From positions 1 through 31,068 of the forward strand of contig CAYUPL010000043.1 in assembly GCA_964446655.1 (NCBI GenBank): a DNA stretch of 31,068 bases, in the 5' to 3' direction. The notes beneath the pieces were generated by a model. It searched no databases. It had not been told where the DNA came from and saw nothing but the letters and a program-made list of their open reading frames with translations. Shown here piece by piece: positions 1 through 8,800 of the stretch. This DNA is from Desulfopila_A sp964446655 (GTDB lineage: Bacteria > Desulfobacterota > Desulfobulbia > Desulfobulbales > Desulfocapsaceae). Within the stretch, counting starts at the first letter, position 1; every line of letters begins with the position of its first letter. Made by a program: the position numbers and the translations under genes.

Positions 1-109
1 TTACAGCGATTCGGTAAGACCGCAATACATTCTTTTCGTTACAATAGCATATATTTTTACAATCTGTCTACTCGGCAGCGTAAGAAAATACTGAGATGGT
101 TTCAGAAGA

Positions 110-2122
110 TCATATTCTTTCCAGAAGGGTGAGGAATTGCGCTTCATTGATGATTTGCTTGCCCTGCTCTTTGGCCTTGGTCAGTTTGGAGCCGGGTTTT
201 TCGCCGACGACAACATGGGTCAGTTTTTTGTTTACCGACGTAGCAATTTCTCCCCCGTGTTCCTTGACCTTTTTTTTGGCTTCGCTTCTGGAGAGAGCCT
301 GGAGGCTTCCCGTGAATAAAAAATGCATGCCGGAGAGTGTGCCGGCTGTCTTGCTTGGTGCTGTTGTTGGAGAAACGCCGAGCTCTTCCAGGCGCTGTAG
401 AATGTTTTTTGTCCGTGGATCGTTAAAATATGCGGCCAGGCTTTGGGCGGTTCGCTCGCCGATGCCGTCTATATGGAGAAGCTCTTCCGGGCTGGTCTGG
501 GCCAGGGCGCCAAGGGAGAAGAACTGCTGTTCCAGGAGAGCGGCAGTTGTCTCACCGATGAAGCGAATGCCCAGGGCAGCCAGGAGCTTGCTGAGGCGGG
601 GCTTTTTTTGGGCGGCGATTGCCTGGAGGACGTTGGCGGCGGATTTGTCTCCCCATCCCGGGAGTTGCGCCAGCTGCTCATGGCGCAGGGTAAAGATGTC
701 GGGGATATCGGTGAGTATCTTCTCCTGGAAAAGCTGTTCGACATACTTCTTCCCCAGTCCATCAATGTCGAGGCCGGCCTTTGAGGTAAAATGGATCAGC
801 CCCCGAAGCTTCTGTGCCGCACAGAGTGGGTTGGGGCACCTGATAACAACTTCGCCCTCATTTTTCACAAGGGTGTGCCCGCATACCGGACAGGCTACCG
901 GAGCGGCGATCTTTTTTTCGTTGCCCTGTCTTTTTTCGATGACGGGTTTTACCACCTCGGGAATAACATCACCTGCCCTCTGGATTAAAACAGTGTCGCC
1001 GATGCGTAAATCCTTCCTGTCGACCTCTTCTTGATTGTGCAGCGTCGCTCTGCTTACCAGTGCACCGCCGACATGCACCGGCTCCAGAATGGCAACCGGG
1101 GTTATGGCGCCGGTTCGACCGACCTGATAGCTGATCTCTATCAGCCTGGTGGTGGCCTGAGTTGCGGGAAACTTGCAGGCAACCGCCCAGCGTGGCGCCC
1201 TGGCTTTGTTGCCGAGCCGTTCCTGTAACGCAAAGCTGTCCACCTTGACGACGACACCATCAATATCATAGGGCAGCTCGGCGCGACTTGCCTGGAGCTC
1301 GTGATAGCTCGCAATAACATCGTCGATGGAGGTGCACAGTCGTGTCAGTTCATTTACCGGCAGGCCCAGTGTCTTCAGGTACGCAAGCAGAGCATACTGG
1401 CCATTTCCGTTAAAGTTGCCTGTTGTTGAAACGCCGTAGGCAAAAAAGCGTAAGGAGCGTCCGGCCGTTATTTTTGGATTAAGTTGCCGCAGTGAGCCTG
1501 CAGCCGCATTCCGTGGATTGGCAAACAGTTGCTCGCCGTTCAGCCGGCGCTGCCTGTTGAGCCCGGCGAAACCTTCTTTGTCCATGAAGACCTCGCCACG
1601 GACTTCAAGGACGCCCTCGACCGGCCGTCTTAAAGCGAGCGGAACAGAGGCTATGGTGTACACCTGGGCGGTGACGTCTTCACCGGTAAAACCGTCTCCC
1701 CGGGTCAGCGCCCGGTCGAGCTTGCCGTCTCTGTAGATCAGTTCAACGGCGAGTCCGTCAAGTTTTACTTCAACGACATAATCGGGCGTTTCGGCAGTGT
1801 TGAGATAGCGCAGCAGCCTTTTTTCGAAATCGATGATATCTGCATCGGAAAAGGCGTTTTCCAGGCTCAGCATGGGAATGTTGTGAGCCACCTGGGTAAA
1901 CTTATCAAGTGGCGCTCCCCCGACACGACGACTGGGGGAGTCGGGAGTGATCAGCTCCGGACATTCTTCTTCAATATGAAGAAGTTCCTGGAAGAGGGCG
2001 TCGTATTCGCCATCCGATATGGTCGGATTGTCAAGAACATGGTAATTGTGAGCGTGTTCTTGCAGTTGCCTTTTCAACCAGGCGAGGCGTTCGCGATATT
2101 GCACCTGTCGGCTATTACTCAT
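110..2122 (-). CDS. ligA: NAD-dependent DNA ligase LigA
   Basis: Seals nicks in duplex DNA with NAD+ as adenylate donor, in replication and repair. The 670-residue product has the family's usual length and order: N-terminal Ia domain, adenylation domain with the KLDG motif (Lys about residue 120 is the adenylated lysine), OB fold, a four-cysteine zinc finger (CPVC...CPNPLC, about 414-436), helix-hairpin-helix repeats, and a C-terminal BRCT domain (about 595-670). The frame can be opened further upstream only with a TTG at 2146. I chose the ATG at 2122 because it lies in the end of the tautomerase gene (ATGAGTAA, 8-nt overlap), which suggests translational coupling. No clear Shine-Dalgarno sequence precedes it, consistent with coupling. 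Identification is secure; the exact start is less so. Confidence 0.97.
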   Translation of the reverse strand: MSNSRQVQYRERLAWLKRQLQEHAHNYHVLDNPTISDGEYDALFQELLHIEEECPELITPDSPSRRVGGAPLDKFTQVAHNIPMLSLENAFSDADIIDFEKRLLRYLNTAETPDYVVEVKLDGLAVELIYRDGKLDRALTRGDGFTGEDVTAQVYTIASVPLALRRPVEGVLEVRGEVFMDKEGFAGLNRQRRLNGEQLFANPRNAAAGSLRQLNPKITAGRSLRFFAYGVSTTGNFNGNGQYALLAYLKTLGLPVNELTRLCTSIDDVIASYHELQASRAELPYDIDGVVVKVDSFALQERLGNKARAPRWAVACKFPATQATTRLIEISYQVGRTGAITPVAILEPVHVGGALVSRATLHNQEEVDRKDLRIGDTVLIQRAGDVIPEVVKPVIEKRQGNEKKIAAPVACPVCGHTLVKNEGEVVIRCPNPLCAAQKLRGLIHFTSKAGLDIDGLGKKYVEQLFQEKILTDIPDIFTLRHEQLAQLPGWGDKSAANVLQAIAAQKKPRLSKLLAALGIRFIGETTAALLEQQFFSLGALAQTSPEELLHIDGIGERTAQSLAAYFNDPRTKNILQRLEELGVSPTTAPSKTAGTLSGMHFLFTGSLQALSRSEAKKKVKEHGGEIATSVNKKLTHVVVGEKPGSKLTKAKEQGKQIINEAQFLTLLERI

Positions 2123-2297
2123 CGAGAAGTTTGCCGGACTTGGCAATATTTTCGCGTTTGACCTCGTCGATAAAGATGAGGATATTTTCCGGCGGTTTAT
2201 TGGCGACTTCCGAGATAACTCTGGTTACTCCCTGACTGATTTTTTGTTTTTGCTCGCGGCTCAGTTCGCCTGCAACTCTGATATTGACATAGGGCAT
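2115..2297 (-). CDS. 4-oxalocrotonate tautomerase-like protein
   Basis: A 60-residue protein of the tautomerase superfamily. It begins Met-Pro-Tyr-Val-Asn-Ile, so removal of Met exposes the N-terminal proline that is the catalytic base in 4-oxalocrotonate tautomerases. Length and the beta-alpha-beta pattern fit the family, whose members assemble as hexamers or trimers. A good ribosome binding site (AAGGAG, about 7 nt upstream) supports the start. It overlaps ligA by 8 nt and shares its candidate promoter. No catabolic genes for aromatic compounds are nearby, so the substrate cannot be told; many such small tautomerases have unknown physiological roles. Confidence 0.9.
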   Translation of the reverse strand: MPYVNIRVAGELSREQKQKISQGVTRVISEVANKPPENILIFIDEVKRENIAKSGKLLDE

Positions 2298-2351
2298 AGT
2301 GTTCTCCTTAGTGGGGAAAGGGGTGGACCTGGTGTTTACCTTTAATCTTGA

Positions 2352-2381
2352 ATAATAAAAACAGAACGACTAATTTGTCGA
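2352..2381 (-). promoter_or_regulatory. candidate sigma-70 promoter for tautomerase-ligA
   Basis: On the minus strand TCGACA (2376-2381) and TATTAT (2352-2357) are separated by 18 nt, matching the -35 and -10 consensus at five of six positions each. Transcription would start near 2345, giving a leader of roughly 48 nt before the tautomerase start. Predicted from consensus only. Confidence 0.4.
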
Positions 2382-2499
2382 GTTTAATATTGGAAGTCTT
2401 GAAAAAAAAGCGGTGCAAGACCGGACTGCAGGGTTTTTCTTTTGTGCACAGTTGATCAGGGCGTGCTATTTCCAGGCAGGAATGAATCAGGAGATGAAT

Positions 2500-3513
2500 A
2501 TGAATATTTTAGTAACCGGAGGCGCCGGATATATCGGCAGCCATACCTGCCTGGAGCTGCTGGCTGCCGGGCATGATGTTGTTATCGTTGATAATCTTGT
2601 CAACTCCAGCAAAAAAGCTCTTCGCCGCGTAGAGGAGGTAGCCGGCAGGGCAGCGGTATTTTTTGAAATTGACCTGCTTGATACGGTAGCTCTGCAGAAG
2701 GTATTTGAAAACTCACGGCCTTTTGATGGAATTATCCATTTTGCCGGGCTGAAAGCAGTGGGAGAGTCCGTCGCCAGCCCGTTGCTCTATTACAATAATA
2801 ATATCAAGGCAACCTTAAACCTCTGTGAAGCGATGCAGCGTCATGGCGCCGGAAATATCATCTTCAGTTCTTCGGCGACGGTCTATGGCGACCCGGCCAC
2901 TGTGCCCATTCGGGAGGATTTTCCCCTTTCCTGCACCAATCCTTACGGCAGGACCAAATTGATGAGCGAAGAAATATTATCGGATATCAGCAGGGCTAAA
3001 AGCGACTGGAATGTTATTCTGCTGCGCTATTTTAATCCTGTCGGAGCCCATGAGAGCGGCCGTATCGGGGAGGATCCCGGTGGGATTCCCAGTAATCTCA
3101 TGCCGTATATTTCCCAGGTGGCGGTTGGCAAATTGGCCGAGCTTTCTGTTTTTGGCGGAGACTATTCCACCAGTGACGGTACCGGCGTACGGGACTATAT
3201 CCATGTTGTCGACCTCGCCCGGGGGCATGTCAAGGCCTTGGAAAAGAGAGCAGGAGGTGGGGGTGTCTCTGTGTATAACCTTGGTACCGGCAAAGGATAC
3301 AGTGTTCTTGATCTTGTCCATGCCTTTGAGAAAGCCTGCGGCAAAAAAATTCCCTATTCCATAACGGCGAGAAGAGCCGGAGATATCGCACAATGTTACG
3401 CCGATCCAGGCAAAGCCGAGGCGGAGCTGGGCTGGCGGGCTGAACTGGGGATTGAGGAGATGTGTGAGTCGGCCTGGAGATGGCAGAAGAACAATCCCAA
3501 CGGCTATGAATAA
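2500..3513 (+). CDS. galE: UDP-glucose 4-epimerase
   Basis: Interconverts UDP-glucose and UDP-galactose using tightly bound NAD+, supplying galactose units for lipopolysaccharide and exopolysaccharide. The 337-residue product is an extended short-chain dehydrogenase: Rossmann motif TGGAGYIGSH at residues 6-15, the SSSATVYG segment, and the catalytic pair Tyr149/Lys153 (YGRTK), the same numbering as the E. coli enzyme. The frame is open back to a GTG at 2413, but the ATG at 2500 has an AGGAG 6 nt upstream and gives the canonical N-terminus. It stands alone, divergent from the tautomerase-ligA pair, with no other sugar-nucleotide genes around it. Confidence 0.96.
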   Translation: MNILVTGGAGYIGSHTCLELLAAGHDVVIVDNLVNSSKKALRRVEEVAGRAAVFFEIDLLDTVALQKVFENSRPFDGIIHFAGLKAVGESVASPLLYYNNNIKATLNLCEAMQRHGAGNIIFSSSATVYGDPATVPIREDFPLSCTNPYGRTKLMSEEILSDISRAKSDWNVILLRYFNPVGAHESGRIGEDPGGIPSNLMPYISQVAVGKLAELSVFGGDYSTSDGTGVRDYIHVVDLARGHVKALEKRAGGGGVSVYNLGTGKGYSVLDLVHAFEKACGKKIPYSITARRAGDIAQCYADPGKAEAELGWRAELGIEEMCESAWRWQKNNPNGYE

Positions 3514-3514
3514 A

Positions 3515-3542
3515 GAGGCAAAAAACGATCTTTTTCTGCTTC
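3515..3542 (+). terminator. weak terminator-like hairpin after galE
   Basis: Just after the galE stop, GAGGCA plus five A pairs with five T plus TGCTTC around a CGATC loop, with one bulged C and one G-U pair. The stem is A/T-rich and has no separate T-run after it, so termination would be weak. Confidence 0.3.
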
Positions 3543-3615
3543 AGGTGGTCCTTTGGTGATGCAGGGTTTGAGTTGGTTAAGGCCGGTTCTGCAGCTGTGT
3601 GGCTGATGTTAAATA

Positions 3616-3632
3616 TTGTTTTTGTGTAACAA
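3616..3632. promoter_or_regulatory. Rex-like palindrome upstream of the hydrogenase cluster
   Basis: TTGTT and AACAA flank a 7-nt centre, about 92 bp before the first hydrogenase-cluster gene. The half-sites match the outer part of the Rex operator, but the element is 17 rather than 18 bp and the inner bases fit less well. Rex senses NADH/NAD+ and controls energy-metabolism genes in many anaerobes. Tentative. Confidence 0.25.
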
Positions 3633-3676
3633 AAGAATTTTTTATGTGCGAATTGTGCTTGAACAAAAGGTCCCGT

Positions 3677-3692
3677 TGTGATACTTATCAGA
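3677..3692. promoter_or_regulatory. CRP/FNR-family operator candidate
   Basis: TGTGA-N6-TCAGA matches nine of ten CRP-consensus positions; the same stretch contains TGAT-N4-ATCA, the core of an FNR-type box. It lies 31 bp before the ATG of the maturation protease gene, a plausible place to control the cluster. No convincing sigma-70 promoter was found beside it, so its role is inferred from the palindrome only. Confidence 0.35.
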
Positions 3693-3723
3693 CTTAAACT
3701 GGAACCGGGGCATAGTTTGCACA

Positions 3724-4224
3724 ATGGCACAAAAAAAGAACTCGACAGTTATTTTTGGGTGCGGTAACCCCCTCATGGGTGATGACGGTTTTGGACCAGC
3801 CGTGATAGAGGTACTGCAGGCGGAATATGACCTGGGTGCTGCTGTTGCCGCGGTCGATGCCGGTACGGGTGTCAGGGAGTATCTGTTTGATTATCTCCTC
3901 GCCATAGATGATTGCCCCGGTAGCATAATAATTCTTGATGCCGTTGACCTGCCGGGCAGGCAGTCGGGCGAGGTTTTCTGCATCCCAACTTCAGCTATTC
4001 CGGCAATAAAGATACACGATTTTTCTCTCCACCAGTTCCCCACTGTCAATTTATTATCCGAAATTGAAGAACATATCGGTACGGCTGTGACCATCCTGGC
4101 CGCCCAGATTGAGTATATTCCCACTGAAATTGATCCTGGCCTTTCACCAAGCATGAGACGGGCTATTCCGATTGCTTGTGAAAAAATACTGCAGATCTTG
4201 TCTGCGGATAGTGCAACGAGGTGA
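3724..4224 (+). CDS. [NiFe]-hydrogenase maturation endopeptidase (HybD/HycI/FrcD family)
   Basis: Removes the C-terminal peptide of the hydrogenase large subunit after nickel insertion. The 166-residue protein opens with the family signature GCGNPLMGDDGFGP (residues 12-25); Asp21 aligns with the nickel-sensing acidic residue of HybD, and Asp72/Asp75 and His98/His103 are candidates for the other ligands. The ribosome binding site is weak. It heads the hydrogenase cluster with only 6 nt to the next gene. Its presence agrees with the finding that the large subunit at 10318-11769 carries a 26-residue extension beyond the nickel motif, which a truncated subunit would lack. Confidence 0.92.
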   Translation: MAQKKNSTVIFGCGNPLMGDDGFGPAVIEVLQAEYDLGAAVAAVDAGTGVREYLFDYLLAIDDCPGSIIILDAVDLPGRQSGEVFCIPTSAIPAIKIHDFSLHQFPTVNLLSEIEEHIGTAVTILAAQIEYIPTEIDPGLSPSMRRAIPIACEKILQILSADSATR

Positions 4225-4230
4225 TCCTGC

Positions 4231-5682
4231 ATGATGTATGAATTTAAAGTCAGCGAGATGGCTGAAGAGTTTGGTGTGCATCGAAACACCATAAGAAACT
4301 GGATTAATGCCGGTACCTTGGAGGCCAAGGAAGGTCCCGGTAGAAAGTATCTTATGAAGTTTGAAGACTACCAGGAGCTCTGCGAAAAGTTTGGTCGCAA
4401 GCCCCATATACGACCTAACAGCCATGTCGACCTGGAGACGGTCAAGTCTCTGGAGGAAAAGAATTCCGAGCTTCCGGTGATTGAGTTGGGCGGACCATTG
4501 CAGAAGATTTATGATGACCCCAAGTGGGCCGATGCCTGCCTGACCTGTGGAACATGTGCCAGCGCCTGTCCCATTGCCGGGGTTGATGGCCTGGATCCTC
4601 GTAAGATTGTGCGCATGACTTTTCTGGGCATGCAGAGTGATCTTATTGCCTCGGATTGGCCATGGAAATGCACCATGTGCGCTAAGTGTGAAAATGTTTG
4701 TCCGGCTAATATGGAGATCATGCAACTTATGCGGAAACTGCGTTCTCTGCGGCCCCGGGATCTTGTTCCCGGCCCGATCCACAAAGGTGTGATAACCTGC
4801 CTTGAGCGGGGCAATAACCTTGGTATCCCTAAAGAGGACTTTATCACTTTATTGGAAGGACTGGGGCAGGAGCTGGCGGAAGAAAGTTGTTCCGGATTTG
4901 TAACGCCTATTGATAATCATGGCGCAAGAGTTCTGGTACAGATCAATTCCAAGGAACCTTTTGCCGAACCGGATGATCTGAAGTGGTGGTGGAAAATATT
5001 TTACGCGGCCAATGAGTCCTGGACGGTTTCTTCGGAGAACTGGGAGGGGGGTAACTGGGGCCTTTTTTCAGGTGATGACGAATCCATGAAAACCGTTGTC
5101 GGCCGGATTGTCGATAATATGCGAAGGCTGAACTGCGAGGTGCTTCTCTTGCCCGAGTCGGGCCATTCCTATTATGCCACTCGTTATGGTCTGAACAGGT
5201 GGTATCCTGATGCGTTGAAGGAATTTAAGATTTGTACACTTTTTGATCTGCTCCTCAAGTATATCAACGAGGGGCGCATTCAGTTGGACAAAAGAAGGCA
5301 TCCGCAGAAAACAGCATATCATGATCCCTGTAACTACGGGCGCAAATCTCTCAAGGCCTTTGGAAAAGATTATTTCGAGGAGGGAAGAGAGATAACCCGG
5401 GCCTGTTGCACGGATGTGGTGGAGATGGAACCGAACAGACAGACCAACTACTGCTGTGGTGCGGGTGGTGGCGCCTGGGCCATGCCTTTTGCGGCGGAGA
5501 GAATCTATTTCGGTCGGATGAAGGCGCGCCAGATTACCGAATCCGAAGCGGAACTGGTGATTGCCTCCTGCCACGGCTGTCGGGATCAGCTGAAGAAATC
5601 ACTGAAACGGGAGTATAATTTAGATATTGAAGTGAAATATCTGTGGGAACTTGTAGCGGATTCCTTGATCCAGCCCGATTAG
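4231..5682 (+). CDS. HTH-HdrC-HdrB fusion: DNA-binding domain plus heterodisulfide-reductase-like iron-sulfur protein
   Basis: A 483-residue three-part protein. Residues 3-55 form a MerR/excisionase-like helix-turn-helix (VSEMAEEFGVHRNTIRNW). Residues 100-160 carry two [4Fe-4S] motifs of HdrC type (Cys103/106/109/113 and Cys147/150/153/157). Residues 230-480 resemble HdrB/HdrD with one complete CCG domain (Cys367, Cys408-Cys409, Cys447, Cys450; spacing CX40CCX37CXXC). The expected first CCG half, about 230-340, lacks the cysteine pattern. HdrBC proteins pass electrons to disulfide-type substrates; in this cluster it would accept electrons from HdrA and MvhD. No membrane segments, so cytoplasmic. 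AGGTGAT lies just before the double ATG at 4231/4234. The role of the DNA-binding domain is unknown: autoregulation, or a recruited binding fold. Confidence 0.85.
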   Translation: MMYEFKVSEMAEEFGVHRNTIRNWINAGTLEAKEGPGRKYLMKFEDYQELCEKFGRKPHIRPNSHVDLETVKSLEEKNSELPVIELGGPLQKIYDDPKWADACLTCGTCASACPIAGVDGLDPRKIVRMTFLGMQSDLIASDWPWKCTMCAKCENVCPANMEIMQLMRKLRSLRPRDLVPGPIHKGVITCLERGNNLGIPKEDFITLLEGLGQELAEESCSGFVTPIDNHGARVLVQINSKEPFAEPDDLKWWWKIFYAANESWTVSSENWEGGNWGLFSGDDESMKTVVGRIVDNMRRLNCEVLLLPESGHSYYATRYGLNRWYPDALKEFKICTLFDLLLKYINEGRIQLDKRRHPQKTAYHDPCNYGRKSLKAFGKDYFEEGREITRACCTDVVEMEPNRQTNYCCGAGGGAWAMPFAAERIYFGRMKARQITESEAELVIASCHGCRDQLKKSLKREYNLDIEVKYLWELVADSLIQPD

Positions 5683-5847
5683 CAGGGCATGGCAGGGTAT
5701 GAGGCAAACAGGCCCGCAACGGCTTACTGTCTGAAAGTATAGATAAACGGGAAAAAAAGATGTCTTTGGGTTTTGCAGGACTAAAGAGAAGGTGTGGGCG
5801 GGGCGTATCTCAGATTCGCCGGAGAATTGGAGCAGGGGGGATGCAGC

Positions 5848-8800
5848 ATGTTGAATGAACCCATGAAAGTTGGTTCGGCGATGATCGTAGGCGGTGGGGT
5901 TACCGGAATGCAGGCGGCCCTTGATCTCGCCGATGCCGGCTATTTTGTCTATCTGGTGGAAAAAACCGGAGCCATTGGCGGCGCCATGGCTCAATTGGAC
6001 AAGACCTTCCCGACCAATGACTGCTCCATGTGTATACTGGCGCCTAAGATGGTTGAGTGCGGCAGACATCTCAATATCAAGATATTGACACTCAGCGAGA
6101 TTACCAGGATTACCGGTACGGCGGGAAATTTTCGAGTGACCGTCAATGAAAAACCGCGCTATGTTGACACCGAAAGGTGCATTGCCTGTGGGATATGCAC
6201 TGAAAAATGCCCGAAATCGGTGGACAATGAATACGATGCCTCAGCCGGCAGGCGTAAGGCGATATATGTTAAATATGCTCAGGCTGTACCTTTGAAATAT
6301 CAGATAGATGCAGAGGCCTGCCTTCGTCTGAAGAAGCCCGGCGCCTGTGGTATCTGTGCAGATGTATGTGTGGCCGAAGCCATACGATTTGATGACAGCG
6401 GCAAAGTGCACGAGCTGTCGGTGGGCGCCCTGATTCTCGCACCTGGATTCGAAGCGTTTGATCCAACGGCTGCCGGAGTATGGGGATATGGTAAATTCCC
6501 CAATGTCATAACGTCCCTGCAGCTTGAACGGTATCTCTCCGCCACCGGTCCGACCGATGGACGCCTTCTCAGGCCTTCCGACGGCAAACCGGTTCGGAAG
6601 ATGGCTTTTTTGCAATGTGTCGGTTCACGAGACGAAAATAGATGCACGAATGGATATTGCTCTTCTGTCTGCTGCATGTATGCCATAAAGGAAGCGGTCG
6701 TTGCCAAGCAACATGTTCCCGGGTTATCTGCTGCAATTTATTATATGGACATGCGGACCCACGGCAAAGACTTTGATGCCTATATGGAAAAGGCCAAAAG
6801 CGAGGATGGTGTCCGATTTGTCCGCTGTCGGGTTCATGGAGTTGAGCCGTTCTCCAGAAACGGCGACCTGCGTCTCCATTATATCAACGAAGAGGGACGA
6901 CAGATGGAAGAGCTGTTTGACATGGTGGTGTTATCTGTCGGCCTTACAACTCCGCCCCATGTTAAACAGCTTGCCGAAATAGCCGGTATCCAGCTCTCCG
7001 CCAGTAATTTTGCCTCCACTTCCGACTTTGCGCCGGTCAACACCTCGAAAGAGGGTATTTTTGCCTGCGGTGCTTTTTCCGGTCCCAAGGGCATCCCGCA
7101 GTGTGTGGTTGAGGGTTCGGCCGCGGCGGCGGCAGCATCGGTCAAGCTTGCCACCGTGCGCGGCGAGATGAACCATGTGAGAAATTTTCCTGAAGAACGC
7201 AGTGTCACCGGTGAGGAACCTCGTATAGGGGTATTTGTCTGTCACTGCGGTTCCAATATCTCCGATGTCGTCGATGTGGTTGCGCTGCAGCAGTATGCCG
7301 CAACATTACCCGGAGTTGTCCATGTCGAAAGAAATCTCTTTTCCTGTTCCCAGGAGACCCAGGAGATCCTGTGCAGTTCAATTCGTGAAAAAAGGTTGAA
7401 CCGGGTCGTTATAGCTGCCTGTACCCCGCGAACCCATGAACCTCTTTTTAGGGAAACTTTGAAGGCTGCCGGTATCAACGAGTATCTCGTGGAGATGGCA
7501 AATATCCGAAATCAGAACTCCTGGGTCCATGACGACCGGCAGAAAGCGACCGGAAAAGCATTCGACCTGGCCCGTATGGCGGTGGCAAAAGTGGCCTACT
7601 CCGTTGCCCTGCAGCCCGTTGCCGTGCCTATAATCCAACGAGCCCTGGTGATCGGTGGCGGTATTGCCGGTATGACGGCAGCCCTTAATCTGGCCGATCA
7701 GGGCTTTGAGGTTGATCTGCTGGAAAAATCCCACCGTTTGGGCGGAAATGCCTTGAATCTGAAACATACCTTCTCAGGAGTTCATGTGCCCATGCAGGTA
7801 GCCAAATTGATCGACAAGGTACATATTCATGAGAAGATTACCCTGCATACCGAAACGGAAGTGAGCAAGGTGGAAGGGTTCGTCGGTAACTTTAAAACCA
7901 CTCTCAAGTCTTCTGGGAGAAAAGCGAGAACCATCGAGCATGGCGTCAGTATCATCGCTACTGGCGCCGCCATATTCAGGCCCACTGAGTATGGCTATAA
8001 ACAGATCAGATGTGTTGTTACTGCCATCGAGTTTGAGAAGCTGCATGAGCTGAAGGAAAAGCATGTCAAAAGAGGCAAGTCATTTGTCTTTATCCAGTGT
8101 GTCGGTTCGCGGGAGCGGGGCCGGATGTACTGTTCCAAGGTGTGTTGCACCCATTCCGTCCAATCGGCCATTGAGCTGAAACGAGAAGATCCGACCCGCA
8201 ATGTCTATATTCTCTACAGGGACATGCGTACCTATGGTGAGCGGGAGTACCTGTTTAAGAAAGCACGGGAAATGGGTGTTGTCTTTATCAATTATGAGCT
8301 GCATGGCAAACCTCAAGTCAGTGAAGTCGACAGACGCATACGAGTTGATGTCTGGGACCACGTTCTGCATCGACCGGTGAGGATACAGGCGGATATGGTT
8401 GTGTTGGCAACCGCCATTGTCGCTAACCCGGAAATCGATAAGTTGGCGCAGCACTACAGGGTCCCCTTGGACAACAACGGTTTTTTCCAAGAGGCGCACG
8501 CCAAGCTGCGTCCTGTGGATTTTATCACTGAAGGTGTTTTTACCGCCGGTCTTGCTCAATATCCCAAACCGGTTGATGAGTCTATTTCCCAGGCTCTTGC
8601 TGCCTCGGCCCGGGCATCCACCCTGCTTTCCCGCAAGCAGGTGTATCTTGATGCCGTAAAGGCCGTAGTCAATGAACATAAATGCGACGGTTGTGCCCTC
8701 TGCATTGATGTCTGCCCATATCACGCCATTGAGTTGTTTGAAATCGATAAGGGTAAAGGGGTACCGCCGGCCAAACTGGTGCGGATCAATACCGCGCAGT

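Noticed and set aside
41..70. Leftward promoter-like pair (TAGACA and TATTGT, 18 nt apart)
   Set aside because: The -10 is weak and no start codon or gene for it is visible before the window edge; the A/T-rich stretch could match by chance.
96..1034. 312-residue open frame on the plus strand
   Set aside because: It is antisense to the zinc-finger, HhH and BRCT region of ligA and resembles no protein family.
3706..3721. Sigma-54-like GG-N10-GC spacing just before the maturation protease
   Set aside because: The -24 box matches poorly, and transcription would start inside the gene, after its ATG.
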